Program-made: the position numbers and the translations under genes
Part shown: positions 41,161 through 50,580 of the stretch, piece by piece
Numbering within the stretch: position 1 is the stretch's first letter
Layout: the number at the start of each line of letters is the position of its first letter
NCBI GenBank assembly: GCA_041082235.1
Contig: JBDOIG010000059.1
Coordinates: 1 to 64,000, forward strand
DNA from: CALJEL01 sp041082235
Lineage (GTDB): Bacteria > Nitrospirota > Thermodesulfovibrionia > Thermodesulfovibrionales > CALJEL01
Length of the DNA: 64,000 nt
Reading direction: 5' to 3'
The notes under the pieces: model-generated
Seen by the model: the letters and a program-made list of their open reading frames with translations, nothing else
What the model was told of the DNA's origin: nothing
The model's database searches: none

Positions 41161-43860
41161 ATGGCAAAGAAGTCTGCTGCAGTGAAAACAACGAAACAAA
41201 AGAAGTATGTTTATTTCTTTGGTAATGGAAAGGCAGAAGGTCGTGGAGACATGAAGGATCTTCTGGGAGGAAAGGGAGCTGGTCTTGCTGAGATGACAAA
41301 CCTTGGAATCCCTGTTCCTGCTGGATTTACCATTACCACAGAGGCATGTAATGAGTACTTTAAAAATCATAAAAAATATCCTCCAGGTATGTGGGAACAG
41401 GTGCTTCAGAATATGAAACGGGTTGAAAAGGCAATGGGAATGAAATTCGGAGATCCTGACAACCCGCTTCTTGTATCAGTCCGCTCTGGTGCAAAATTCT
41501 CCATGCCTGGGATGATGGATACAGTCCTCAACCTCGGTCTTAATGAGCAGACCCTCCGGGGTCTTATTAAAAAGACCAACAATGAGAGATTTGCCTATGA
41601 TGCATACAGAAGGTTTATCACCATGTTTGGAAGTATAGTCATGGGCATTGACAGACAGAAATTTGAGAATAGCCTTGAGGAGATAAAGAAAGAAAAGGGA
41701 GTTCACCTTGACACTGACCTTGACGCAGAAGACCTTAAGAGGGTTGTCCAGAGATTTAAGGAGATTTATAAAAAAGAAACAGGCTCTGACTTTCCTCAGG
41801 ATCCCTATGAGCAGTTGAGGCTTGCAATAAACGCAGTCTTTGGCTCATGGTTTGGCGACAGGGCAGTAAAATATAGAAAACTTCACGGGATACCTGATAA
41901 CCTTGGTACTGCCTGTAATATTGTTACTATGGTCTTTGGTAATATGGGAGAGAATTCAGGGACAGGTGTTGGATTTACCCGTGACCCATCTACAGGTGAG
42001 AAGAGGTTCTTTGCTGAGTGTCTTATTAATGCCCAGGGTGAGGATGTTGTTGCAGGTATAAGGACACCCCTTCATATAGATGAATTAAAAAACAGGATGC
42101 CTCAGGCATACAGGGAGCTTGAAAGGATATATCAGAAGCTTGAAAAACACTACAAAGACATGCTTGATATTGAATTTACTATTCAAGAAGGAAAACTATA
42201 CATGCTCCAGACAAGGGTCGGCAAGCGGACAGCAAGGGCAGCCCTCAAGATTGCTGTTGATATGGTCAAAGAAAAACTCATTGACAAGGCAACAGCCGTA
42301 ATGAGGATAGACCCTGCACAGATAGACCAGCTCCTTCATCCCATGATAGATCCAAAGGCAAAGGTAAAGGCAGCTGCAAAGGGACTTCCCGCATCTCCAG
42401 GTGCAGCAGTTGGGAAGGTTGTATTTACAGCGCAGGATGCGGAGGAACAGGCAGCAAAAGGTGAAAGGGTAATACTTGTAAGGACAGAGACCTCTCCCGA
42501 GGACATCGGCGGGATGGCAGCAGCCCAAGGAATACTTACAGCTAGGGGCGGGATGACATCCCATGCGGCAGTTGTTGGAAGAGGTATGGGAAAGGTATGC
42601 GTAGTTGGCTGTGGAGCTATAAATATTAAAGAAGAAGAAAAATATTTCACCATAAACAATGAGGTAACGGTTCGTGAAGGTGACTATATAACCCTTAATG
42701 GAACAACTGGAGAGGTGATCCTTGGTAAGGCACCACTTGTGATGCCAGAGCTAACAGGTGATTTTGCAACAATAATGAAATGGGTTGATGAATTCAGAAA
42801 GATTGGTGTCAGGGCAAATGCAGATACACCAAAGGATGCAAAGGTGGCAAGGGACTTTGGTGCAGAAGGAATTGGTCTTTGCAGGACAGAGCACATGTTC
42901 TTTGAGGCGGACAGGATAAAGGCTGTCCGCGAGATGATACTTGCAGAGACAAGGGAAGAAAGGCAGAGGGCACTTGAGAAGATACTTCCCATGCAGAAGA
43001 AAGACTTTATAGAGATCTTCAAGGTCATGGAAGGTCTTCCTGTTACCATAAGGCTTCTTGATCCACCCCTTCATGAATTCCTTCCTCACAGTGATGAGGA
43101 GCTTGAAGAGCTTTCAAGAGAGATGGGAGTTCCTGTTGAAAGACTAAAGGCAAAGAACAAGGCACTCCATGAATTTAACCCTATGCTTGGCCATAGGGGT
43201 TGCAGGCTTGGAATAACATTTCCCGAGATATATGAGATGCAGGCAAGGGCAATCATGGAGGCTGCCTGTGAGCTTGCCTCTCAGGGTATAAAGATAATAC
43301 CAGAGATTATGATTCCTCTAATTGCCCATGTAAACGAGCTTAAACTCATGAGGGAGCTTGTTGAGAGAGTTGCGGAGGAGGTTCAGGCAAAGTATAAGAC
43401 AAGGGTAAGATACACAGTTGGAACAATGATTGAGCTTCCAAGGGCTGCAATAACCTCTGACGAGATAGCCACTGTGGCAGACTTTTATTCCTTTGGCACA
43501 AATGACCTCACACAGACCACCTACGGGCTTTCAAGGGATGATGCCGGGAAGTTCCTTCCCTATTATATTGACCACAAATTAATAGATGAAGACCCATTTA
43601 TCTCCGTTGATCAGGGCGGCGTTGGTCAGCTTATGGAGATTGCGGTAAAGAAGGGAAGGGCTGTTAAGAAGGACCTGAAGATGGGTATATGCGGAGAGCA
43701 TGGTGGAGACCCTGCCTCTGTGGAGTTCTGTCACAGGGTAGGACTTAATTATGTGAGCTGCTCTCCCTACAGGGTTCCTATTGCAAGGCTTGCTGCTGCC
43801 CAGGCTGCAATAAAAGATAAATCAAAGAAGGCAAAAGAGTTAACAAAGTCCACAGTTTAG
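41161..43860 (+). CDS. ppdK: pyruvate, phosphate dikinase
   Basis: Interconverts pyruvate + ATP + Pi with PEP + AMP + PPi; gluconeogenic entry from acetyl-CoA/pyruvate in anaerobes. 899 residues: N-terminal ATP-grasp (LLGGKGAGLAEMTNLGIPVPAGFTI), swivelling phospho-His domain GGMTSHAAVVGRGMGKVCVVG (His near 468), C-terminal PEP barrel with TVGTMIELPRAA, FGTNDLTQTTYG, and catalytic Cys in GICGEHGGDP. GGGAGG lies 10 nt upstream. A perfect hairpin follows the stop. Confidence 0.97.
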   Translation: MAKKSAAVKTTKQKKYVYFFGNGKAEGRGDMKDLLGGKGAGLAEMTNLGIPVPAGFTITTEACNEYFKNHKKYPPGMWEQVLQNMKRVEKAMGMKFGDPDNPLLVSVRSGAKFSMPGMMDTVLNLGLNEQTLRGLIKKTNNERFAYDAYRRFITMFGSIVMGIDRQKFENSLEEIKKEKGVHLDTDLDAEDLKRVVQRFKEIYKKETGSDFPQDPYEQLRLAINAVFGSWFGDRAVKYRKLHGIPDNLGTACNIVTMVFGNMGENSGTGVGFTRDPSTGEKRFFAECLINAQGEDVVAGIRTPLHIDELKNRMPQAYRELERIYQKLEKHYKDMLDIEFTIQEGKLYMLQTRVGKRTARAALKIAVDMVKEKLIDKATAVMRIDPAQIDQLLHPMIDPKAKVKAAAKGLPASPGAAVGKVVFTAQDAEEQAAKGERVILVRTETSPEDIGGMAAAQGILTARGGMTSHAAVVGRGMGKVCVVGCGAINIKEEEKYFTINNEVTVREGDYITLNGTTGEVILGKAPLVMPELTGDFATIMKWVDEFRKIGVRANADTPKDAKVARDFGAEGIGLCRTEHMFFEADRIKAVREMILAETREERQRALEKILPMQKKDFIEIFKVMEGLPVTIRLLDPPLHEFLPHSDEELEELSREMGVPVERLKAKNKALHEFNPMLGHRGCRLGITFPEIYEMQARAIMEAACELASQGIKIIPEIMIPLIAHVNELKLMRELVERVAEEVQAKYKTRVRYTVGTMIELPRAAITSDEIATVADFYSFGTNDLTQTTYGLSRDDAGKFLPYYIDHKLIDEDPFISVDQGGVGQLMEIAVKKGRAVKKDLKMGICGEHGGDPASVEFCHRVGLNYVSCSPYRVPIARLAAAQAAIKDKSKKAKELTKSTV

Positions 43861-43871
43861 AAATAAGCTTA

Positions 43872-43900
43872 AGGTGGCAGACCTGAAAGGTCTGCCACCT
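43872..43900. terminator. perfect 13-bp hairpin between ppdK and the octaheme cytochrome
   Basis: AGGTGGCAGACCT at 43872-43884 and AGGTCTGCCACCT at 43888-43900, loop GAA. It lies between convergent genes and can serve both strands. There is no strong T-run on either side. Confidence 0.75.
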
Positions 43901-43953
43901 ACTATGAGCCTCAAATCCTGATCCCCAGCTTTTTTCACTAAAATACAGGTCAT

Positions 43954-45051
43954 TTATTTCCTGTAGGCATGAATACCTTTTGCCTTATCTGAAGCCCAGG
44001 AGATATCCTTATTAATGTGGCATCCCAGACAGGCAAAATCAAGGGTCACAAATCCCTTTGCAAACTCTGAGAACTCTGGCTTTCCCTCCTTATCAAGTAC
44101 AGGCTTCCCCTCTTTATCAAGTTTTGGTTCTTTATAGAACATCTCTGCCTTTGTATCTATGTTAATCTTGAAGAGATGGGTCCTTATATCTGCCTTATAC
44201 TTGTTTTTTGTAGTTGCTGATTTTGTTGCCTTTGGCATATGACATTTAACACAGCTTATGCCGACCCCATCATGGACACTACCCTTAAAGGTGTTAGCCT
44301 GTTTCTCATGACATGCTGAGCAATCCTTCTTGATACTGAACTCGGATTTCTTATGCGGATTATGACATACCACACAGTCCAGTGATTTGTGAGGACCTGC
44401 GAGTAGCTCATTATACTGTTCATGATGTTCTATATAACCGCCTTTTGCAGGTATCTTGTCCTTCTCTCCTCTAATATGGCATTGACCGCAGAGTGCAGAT
44501 GATTTATCCACCTTTACCTTTGTCTTGTCACCATTTTTTGCATGTTCAGCAGCAGGACCATGGCAGGCCTCACACTGGATACCGGGAAATACCCATGTCC
44601 CTACAATGCCTTCAAGACCATCCTGATGTCCTTCTTTGTTATATCCTGTTGTGTGACATTTGCCACAATCATAGGGTTTTTTCTTACCCTTTTCATAGAA
44701 TGCCCATTCACCCGTCTCAATATTATACTGGGTCTTCAGCTCTGAACCATCCTTGGCTGCTGTTATTATGTAACCCTTCTTATCCATATACCTTGCCTTT
44801 TTGGTAGCACCACCTATTACATAGGATATATCATCCCAGGCATAACCCTTTGGTAATGGTAAAGGCCAGAGCTTTGCTGTATCTACCTTCTGCAGCTTAT
44901 ATGGATGTCCTGAGACCCTGAAATCATTGTATTCTGCAGGATGACACTTGAAACAGGCATCACTTCCCGCATATTCATCTGCCATTGACAGGCCATTGAA
45001 CCAGACTAAGAGACTGAGAAGAAACAGGATGTAAAACATTCTCTTAATCAT
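43954..45051 (-). CDS. octaheme c-type cytochrome (cytochrome c554-like)
   Basis: 365 residues with signal peptide (MIKRMFYILFLLSLLVWFNG...). Eight CxxCH sites in order: CFKCH, CGKCH, CEACH, CGQCH, CVVCH, CSACH, CVKCH and CLGCH. The N-terminal AGSDACFKCHPAEYNDFRVSGHPYK and GIQCEACHGPAAEH are typical of the cytochrome c554/octaheme group. A short tandem repeat LDKEGKP occurs near the end. It probably carries or transfers electrons in the periplasm; an oxidoreductase role cannot be excluded. The neighbouring PadR gene is in the same direction. Confidence 0.92.
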   Translation of the reverse strand: MIKRMFYILFLLSLLVWFNGLSMADEYAGSDACFKCHPAEYNDFRVSGHPYKLQKVDTAKLWPLPLPKGYAWDDISYVIGGATKKARYMDKKGYIITAAKDGSELKTQYNIETGEWAFYEKGKKKPYDCGKCHTTGYNKEGHQDGLEGIVGTWVFPGIQCEACHGPAAEHAKNGDKTKVKVDKSSALCGQCHIRGEKDKIPAKGGYIEHHEQYNELLAGPHKSLDCVVCHNPHKKSEFSIKKDCSACHEKQANTFKGSVHDGVGISCVKCHMPKATKSATTKNKYKADIRTHLFKINIDTKAEMFYKEPKLDKEGKPVLDKEGKPEFSEFAKGFVTLDFACLGCHINKDISWASDKAKGIHAYRK

Positions 45052-45106
45052 CTTACCCCTCCATTGTTAAGATTTCTATCTCTCATGAGATAGACTGATG
45101 TACTCT

Positions 45107-45421
45107 TTATCTTTTATCTCTCCTTATACCCATTACCTCACCTGCAAGTTCTCTTATCTTCTGTTTTGCCTCTAAGAGTGTCTTTCTACCCTTAGGAGTG
45201 ATGGAATAGTATTTTCTTATCTTACCAGCCTCTGTTTTTTTGAAAGATCTAAGCAAGCCCTCTGCCTCAAGATTTTTGAGAATTGGATATAATGTGCCTG
45301 CACTTAACCTGTAACCATGTCTGCCAAGTTCCTCTATCATCCATAAGCCATAAAAAGGTTTCTTTGATGAATGATAAAGTATATGTATCCTTATGAAGCC
45401 TATGAAAAAGTTTCTAATCAT
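45107..45421 (-). CDS. PadR-family transcriptional regulator
   Basis: 104 residues. Winged-helix PadR core: GLWMIEELGRHGYRLSAGTLYPILKNLEAEGLLRSFKKTEAGKIRKYYSITPKGRKTL, with the characteristic GTLYPxLxxLE stretch. It is divergent from the efflux operon at 45642, which it may repress. A 5-bp inverted repeat ATCCG-ATAA-CGGAT at 45442-45455 lies just upstream of its start and is a candidate operator. Confidence 0.9.
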   Translation of the reverse strand: MIRNFFIGFIRIHILYHSSKKPFYGLWMIEELGRHGYRLSAGTLYPILKNLEAEGLLRSFKKTEAGKIRKYYSITPKGRKTLLEAKQKIRELAGEVMGIRRDKR

Positions 45422-45441
45422 TATCTATCACCGATATGGGC

Positions 45442-45455
45442 ATCCGATAACGGAT
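45442..45455. promoter_or_regulatory. candidate PadR operator
   Basis: Perfect inverted repeat ATCCG-ATAA-CGGAT in the 220-bp region between the divergent padR-like gene and the efflux operon. TATCAC occurs on either side (45426 and 45458). The link to the regulator is inference. Confidence 0.4.
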
Positions 45456-45641
45456 TATATCACAAGTTGGAAATTAATAAAAGCCTCATTTTGGGATATA
45501 TAAACATATTTTATAGTGTGTAATTTCTCTTAAATGGGTGTAAGCCTATTCCCTGCGGTTTGCCACAGGGAATCTTCAATTATTGCGAAATGTTTCAGGA
45601 GTTATAGTATTATTTATAGTTGTGTTTTAAAATATAGGAGT

Positions 45642-46844
45642 ATGCAAAGAGAAGATATAACCAGCCTTAAGATTGAAAAGACCTCTCCTTCAACAGGGAG
45701 GAAAAAAAAGAAACTTTTTCTCATATCTATCCCTTTGCTTTTATTAGTCCTTGGCAGTTATCTATTTTTTAGCTCTGCCCCATCTGTGGAGATAAGCAGT
45801 GTATCCCTTATCTATCCATCCCGGTCATTTTCAGTCATGAGTGCCAGCGGATATGTTATGGCGGACAGAAAGGCTGCCCTTGGAGTGAAGACAACAGGCA
45901 CATTAGAGTGGCTTGGGGTCAAGGAAGGAGACATTGTAAAGAAAGGCCAGGTCATAGGAAGGCTTGAGAATGAGGACAGAAAGCTCAATCTTGAGCAGGC
46001 AAGGGCAAATCTTGAGCTTACTCAATCAGCACTCAAGGAGGCAGAGGCAGAGATCTATGATGCAAGGCTTAGTTTTGAGAGAAGCAAGGCCCTTCTTGAG
46101 AGGGGCTTTATCTCAAAGGCTGAGTATGATGCCTCAGAGACACGGCTCAAAAGGGCAGAGGCGCTGGTTTCTCAGAGAAAGGCACAGATAAAGTTAGCAG
46201 AGGCGCAGCTGAGGGAGGCAGAGGTCAATCTGGAATACACTTACATTAAAGTGCCTTTTGATGGAGTTGTTTTAACAAAGGATGCTGATGTTGGAGATAT
46301 TGTAACACCCCTTGGAGCAGCAGCAAATGCAAGGGCCTCTGTTATTACCATAGCTGACCTGAATAGTCTCCATGTGGAGGTAGATGTATCTGAGCAGAAC
46401 ATATCAAAGATAAAGGAAGGTCAGGCCTGCGAGATAGAGCTTGATGCATTTCCGGAGAGGAGATTTCGTGGAAGGGTCCTGAAGATAATACCCACTGCAG
46501 ACAGGACAAAGGCAGCTATAAAGGTGAAGATAGCCTTTATTGATAGAGAAAAAGGTATGCTTCCTGATATGAGTGCAAAGGTTTCATTTCTTGAGAGGGA
46601 GCCCTCTCCTGATGAGCTCAAACCTGTCCTTGCTGTGAAAAGCTCATCAATAATGAGCAATGATAATAATAAATTTGTCTTTGTCTATGAAGATGGAAGG
46701 CTTAAAAAAAGAGAGATTACAACAGGAAGGCAATTCAATGGCTTTACAGAGGTCATGAGCGGGCTTAAGCCAGGGGAAAGTATAGTGCCTAATCCTTCAA
46801 GGAAGCTCAGGGACGGTATGAAGGTTAAAGTAAAAGAGAAGTGA
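45642..46844 (+). CDS. efflux periplasmic adaptor (HlyD/MacA family)
   Basis: 400 residues. TM anchor at about 21-42 (KKLFLISIPLLLLVLGSYLFF), lipoyl/beta-barrel and a long coiled hairpin (AELTQSALKEAEAEIYDARLSFERSKALLERGFISKAEYDASE-type), then the second lipoyl half YTYIKVPFDGVVLTKDADVGDIV. ATAGGAG precedes ATG 45642; the upstream frame extension is rejected. It works with the following ATPase and two permeases as a MacAB-like tripartite exporter; no TolC gene is nearby. Confidence 0.9.
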   Translation: MQREDITSLKIEKTSPSTGRKKKKLFLISIPLLLLVLGSYLFFSSAPSVEISSVSLIYPSRSFSVMSASGYVMADRKAALGVKTTGTLEWLGVKEGDIVKKGQVIGRLENEDRKLNLEQARANLELTQSALKEAEAEIYDARLSFERSKALLERGFISKAEYDASETRLKRAEALVSQRKAQIKLAEAQLREAEVNLEYTYIKVPFDGVVLTKDADVGDIVTPLGAAANARASVITIADLNSLHVEVDVSEQNISKIKEGQACEIELDAFPERRFRGRVLKIIPTADRTKAAIKVKIAFIDREKGMLPDMSAKVSFLEREPSPDELKPVLAVKSSSIMSNDNNKFVFVYEDGRLKKREITTGRQFNGFTEVMSGLKPGESIVPNPSRKLRDGMKVKVKEK

Positions 46845-47533
46845 ATAACATTGTAGAATTAATAAATATCACCAAATCCTACAGGCGTGGTTCAGAGATT
46901 ATTTCGGTCCTCGGCGATATAAATCTCTCCATACCTGAGGGAGAATTTCTTGCCATAATGGGTCCATCAGGCTCTGGTAAGAGCACACTCTTGAATTTAA
47001 TTGCTGGCATTGACAGACCAGACAGTGGTAAGGTAATTGTCTCAGGTATAGATATAACAACACTATCAGAGGATGAGCTTGCCAGGTGGAGGGCCTTTCA
47101 TGTGGGCTTTATATTTCAGTTTTATAACCTTATCCCTGTGCTTACTGCCCTTGAGAATGTGGAGCTACCACTACTGCTTACAGGTCTCTCAAAAAGTGAG
47201 AGAAGAGAGCATACGATTACAGCATTGAGGATTGTTGGTCTTGAGCACAGGCTCAATCACCATCCATCTCAGCTTTCAGGTGGTGAACAGCAGAGGGTTG
47301 CTATTGCAAGGGCAATTGTTACTGATCCATCAATAATAGTTGCTGATGAGCCAACAGGTGACCTTGATAAATACTCAGCAGAACAGGTTCTTGACCTGCT
47401 GGCAGGGCTTAATTCTCAGTTCAGTAAGACCATTATTATGGTCACCCATGACCCAAGGGCAGCATCAAAGGCACGGACAATAAGGCATCTTGACAAAGGG
47501 GTTCTGAATGCTTCTCCTCAAACTCCTTCTTAA
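46841..47533 (+). CDS. ABC transporter ATP-binding protein (MacB/LolD type)
   Basis: 230 residues: Walker A GPSGSGKSTLLNLIAG, Q-loop FQFYNLIPVLTALENV, signature LSGGEQQRVAIARAI, Walker B IIVADEPTGDLD, H-loop MVTHDPRAA. GTG start overlapping the adaptor stop (GTGA). Its 3' end overlaps the first permease by 26 nt. Confidence 0.93.
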   Translation: MNNIVELINITKSYRRGSEIISVLGDINLSIPEGEFLAIMGPSGSGKSTLLNLIAGIDRPDSGKVIVSGIDITTLSEDELARWRAFHVGFIFQFYNLIPVLTALENVELPLLLTGLSKSERREHTITALRIVGLEHRLNHHPSQLSGGEQQRVAIARAIVTDPSIIVADEPTGDLDKYSAEQVLDLLAGLNSQFSKTIIMVTHDPRAASKARTIRHLDKGVLNASPQTPS

Positions 47534-48665
47534 AAATGCCTTCAGGCAGAGGTTGAGGTCAATCCTTACCATTATTGCAACAACTATTGCCATACTTGCC
47601 TTTGGATTTTTAAGGACCATTGTTGATGCCTGGTATTCAGGTGTTGAGGCATCCTCTCCAAAGAGGCTCGTCACAAGGAATGCTATATCCCTTACAACTC
47701 CCCTTCCCATATCTTATAAAGACAGAATCAAAAAAGTAAGAGGTGTCAGTCTTGTCTCCTATGGGAACTGGTTTGGTGGTATTTATATATCAGAGAAGAA
47801 TTTCATCCCTAATTTTGCTGTTGATGCAGCCACATACCTGGAGCTTTATCCTGAATATGCGCTATCAGCAGAGGAGAAAAAGGCATTCCTTCAGGACAGA
47901 AAGGGCTGTGTTGCTGGAAGAAAGGTAGCAAGAGAATTTGGATGGAGGATTGGAGATACCATTGTCCTGAAGGGCACTATATTCCCTGGTGAATGGGAAT
48001 TTACCCTGAGGGGTATCTACAGGGGACTGAGACCTTCTACTGATGAGACCCAGCTCTTTTTTCACTTTGACTATCTTAATGAGAGATTGAAGAAGATATA
48101 TCCCCAGAGGGCAGACCATGCAGGATTTTTCCTTATTGGCATTGATGATCCAAGAAGGGCTGCTGAGATATCCCTTGAGATAGATAGCCTCTTTAAGAAT
48201 TCCCTTGCAGAGACACTTACAGAGACAGAAAAGTCCTTCCAGCTTGGATTCGTTGCCATGACAGAGGCTATACTTATTACAATAAAACTTGTCTCCTATG
48301 TAATCATCGCCATTATCCTTGCAATAGTTGCAAACACCATGTCCATGAATGTGAGGGAAAGGCTTTCTGAATATGCTGTTATGAAGACAATGGGTTTTTC
48401 CTGGCCTCATATATCAATCCTTGTATTTGGAGAATCCCTTGTTATTACAACAACTGGTGCAATAATAGGCATGCTCCTTACATTTCCTGCTGCAAGGATA
48501 TTTGTTGATGCAATGGGTACACTTATGCCTGTATTTAATATTACAGAAAAGACCCTGATTCTGGATTTTATTATCTCAATGGCTGTTGGTATTTCGGCAG
48601 GGCTATTGCCTGCCTGGAAGGCTATCAGGGTGCCTGTCCAGAGGGCCCTGACAAGAATAGGATGA
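47508..48665 (+). CDS. ABC transporter permease (FtsX/MacB type), first
   Basis: 385 residues. N-terminal TM helix (LRSILTIIATTIAILAFGFL), a large periplasmic domain and three C-terminal TM helices with VIIAIILAIVANTMSMNVRERLSEYAVMKTMGFS, the FtsX signature. Second permease gene follows with ATGA overlap. Confidence 0.9.
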   Translation: MLLLKLLLKNAFRQRLRSILTIIATTIAILAFGFLRTIVDAWYSGVEASSPKRLVTRNAISLTTPLPISYKDRIKKVRGVSLVSYGNWFGGIYISEKNFIPNFAVDAATYLELYPEYALSAEEKKAFLQDRKGCVAGRKVAREFGWRIGDTIVLKGTIFPGEWEFTLRGIYRGLRPSTDETQLFFHFDYLNERLKKIYPQRADHAGFFLIGIDDPRRAAEISLEIDSLFKNSLAETLTETEKSFQLGFVAMTEAILITIKLVSYVIIAIILAIVANTMSMNVRERLSEYAVMKTMGFSWPHISILVFGESLVITTTGAIIGMLLTFPAARIFVDAMGTLMPVFNITEKTLILDFIISMAVGISAGLLPAWKAIRVPVQRALTRIG

Positions 48666-49825
48666 CACCACTTATTATCTATAACATCAGAAATATTAAG
48701 ACCAGGAGGCTAACGAGCCTCCTTACAGGTCTTGGAATGGCCTTTGTGGTATTTGTATTTTCTTCTGTAATGATGATGGCAGAGGGTCTTGAAAAATCAC
48801 TGGTAGATACAGGCTCCTATGATAATGTAATTGTGATAAGAAGGGCATCTCAGGCAGAGGTTCAGAGCACGATCCAGAGGACAGAGGCATCTATTGTGGA
48901 GACACTTCCATGGATTGGAAAAGATACTGATGGAAGAAATCTCTCCGAGAGGGAGCTTGTTGTGCTTATAAGCCTTCTTAAAAAGGATGGCAGTCCTTCA
49001 AATGTAGTTATAAGGGGCACAGGAGAAAGGTCTCTCTCCATTAGAAGACAGGTCAGGCTTATTGAAGGAAGGATGCCAAGACCCGGTTCAACAGAGATAG
49101 TGGTTGGCACTAGTATAAAAAAGGGATTTAAGAACCTTGAGCCCGGAAGCAGGCTGAGATTTGCCCTCAGGGAATGGACAGTTGTAGGGATAATTGATGC
49201 AGGCAATACTGCCTTCAGCTCAGAGATATGGGCTCCTGTTGATAGTCTCATGCAGGCCTTCAAAAGACCTGTTTATTCTTCTGTAGTCTTTAAGCTCATG
49301 GTTCCTCAGGACTTTTCTTCTGTAAAGAAGGCAATAGAGACAGACCCAAGGCTCGGTCTTGAGGCAAAAAGGGAGATAGATTTCTATAAAGAGCAGTCAG
49401 AGGTAATGGCAAGGTTTCTGAGGATACTTGGTACATCCCTGTCTATTGTCTTTTCACTTGGTGCAATTATTGGAGCAATGATTACTATGTATGCACAGGT
49501 TGCAAACAGGATTCAGGAGATAGGCACGCTCCGTGTCCTTGGATTCCAGAGGAGGGAAATACTCATGAGCTTTCTTTTTGAATCAGTCATCTTAAGCCTT
49601 GCTGGTGGAATAACAGGACTGGTCTTTTCTTCCTTTCTTCAGTTTTATACGGTCTCCACATTAAACTGGCAGACCTTTTCTGAGCTTGCCTTCAGATTCA
49701 GATTAACACCGGGCATTGTTTTGAAGTCCATTGTCTTTTCGCTTATAATGGGCGCTGTCGGAGGGATTCTCCCAGCATTGAGGGCATCAAGGCTCAATAT
49801 AGTGAATGCCCTGAGGACAGGATGA
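48662..49825 (+). CDS. ABC transporter permease (FtsX/MacB type), second
   Basis: 387 residues with the same layout as its neighbour: one N-terminal TM helix (LLTGLGMAFVVFVFSSVMMM), periplasmic MacB-PCD-like domain (RQVRLIEGRMPRPGSTEIVVG), and an FtsX domain with TMYAQVANRIQEIGTLRVLGFQRREIL. The two permeases probably form a heterodimer served by the single ATPase. Confidence 0.9.
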   Translation: MTPLIIYNIRNIKTRRLTSLLTGLGMAFVVFVFSSVMMMAEGLEKSLVDTGSYDNVIVIRRASQAEVQSTIQRTEASIVETLPWIGKDTDGRNLSERELVVLISLLKKDGSPSNVVIRGTGERSLSIRRQVRLIEGRMPRPGSTEIVVGTSIKKGFKNLEPGSRLRFALREWTVVGIIDAGNTAFSSEIWAPVDSLMQAFKRPVYSSVVFKLMVPQDFSSVKKAIETDPRLGLEAKREIDFYKEQSEVMARFLRILGTSLSIVFSLGAIIGAMITMYAQVANRIQEIGTLRVLGFQRREILMSFLFESVILSLAGGITGLVFSSFLQFYTVSTLNWQTFSELAFRFRLTPGIVLKSIVFSLIMGAVGGILPALRASRLNIVNALRTG

Positions 49826-49959
49826 AACCTCCATCTTGCAGGATTCTTCTACTTTTCAGGCCTCAGAGAATTGTATAAAGGATTTACAGTAATCGTGATA
49901 AAATAGATTAGAGTCATTCATCAAGGTAATACCGAGAACGGATGGGTTAAAGAAACTAA

Positions 49960-50217
49960 ATGACTATTAGATTTACAGATCATGCTATTCTGAAAATAGA
50001 GATTTTGAAAAAACATGGTGTAGAAGTTTCAATTAGCATGGTTGAAGATATAATAAAGAACCCAGACAAGATTGAGAGAGGCTATAAAAATAGGATGATC
50101 GCTCAGAAAAGGATAAGTGAAAATCATGTGCTAAGGGTTGTTTATGAAGAAGGTGAAGAACAAAGGCTTGTAATAACAATATATCCTGGAAGGAGGTCAA
50201 GGTATGAGAAAGATTAG
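49960..50217 (+). CDS. DUF4258-like small protein, possible toxin
   Basis: 85 residues: RFTDHAILKIEILKKHGVEVSISMVEDIIKNPDKIERG, then KRISENHVLRVVYEEGEEQRLVITIYPGRRSRYE. The H-A-x-x-K/R start and the VITxYPxRRxRYE end are typical of DUF4258 proteins, which have a RelE/BrnT-like feel. It overlaps the DUF2283 gene by 14 nt. A possible extended -10 (TGATAAAAT, 49896-49904) lies upstream. It could be a toxin; this is inference from pairing and size. Confidence 0.75.
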   Translation: MTIRFTDHAILKIEILKKHGVEVSISMVEDIIKNPDKIERGYKNRMIAQKRISENHVLRVVYEEGEEQRLVITIYPGRRSRYEKD

Positions 50218-50413
50218 ATACAGCAAAGATGTAGATGCCCTTATTATTGAGCTTTCAGATAAGCCAATTGATCATGCTGAGGAAGAAGGTCAGATAATAA
50301 TTCATTTCTCAAAAGACAATGAACCTGTGCTTATTGAAATATTTGATGCAAAAGACTTCCTCTTAAACTCATTTACAAGTCTCTTCAAGGAGAAAGAAGC
50401 TGTTTTGCAATAA
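50204..50413 (+). CDS. DUF2283 small protein, possible antitoxin
   Basis: 69 residues: IRYSKDVDALIIELSDKPIDHAEEEGQIIIHFSKDNEPVLIEIFDAKDFL is the DUF2283 pattern. GGAAGGAGG precedes its ATG inside the upstream gene, so the two are coupled. DUF2283 commonly follows DUF4258, and the pair is often discussed as toxin-antitoxin-like. Confidence 0.78.
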   Translation: MRKIRYSKDVDALIIELSDKPIDHAEEEGQIIIHFSKDNEPVLIEIFDAKDFLLNSFTSLFKEKEAVLQ

Positions 50414-50441
50414 TTTCTTATGAGCAGGGTCATTTTAAAAG

Positions 50442-50471
50442 TTGACATACCCTTCTCTTTACCTGTAAGAT
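50442..50471 (+). promoter_or_regulatory. promoter of the thiS-thiC operon
   Basis: TTGACA at 50442-50447, 18-nt spacer, TAAGAT at 50466-50471. The expected start near 50478 is exactly the 5' edge of the TPP aptamer. Confidence 0.7.
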
Positions 50472-50478
50472 AAGATTA

Positions 50479-50568
50479 ACCCTTGGGGAGGTCGAAAGGC
50501 CTGAGACCCTCTTGATGAGGGAACCCATTGAACCTGATCCGGGTAATGCCGGCGTAGGGAAGGGCGGG
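50479..50568 (+). promoter_or_regulatory. TPP riboswitch (THI element) aptamer
   Basis: The conserved THI core is plain: GGCCTGAGACCCTC, GAGGGAACCC, TTGAACCTGATCCGGGTAATGCCGGCGTAGGGA. The P1 stem CCCTT/AAGGG closes it. It is followed 12 nt later by an intrinsic terminator, so thiamin pyrophosphate should cause premature termination of the thi operon. Confidence 0.96.
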
Positions 50569-50580
50569 AAAGAATTTTTA

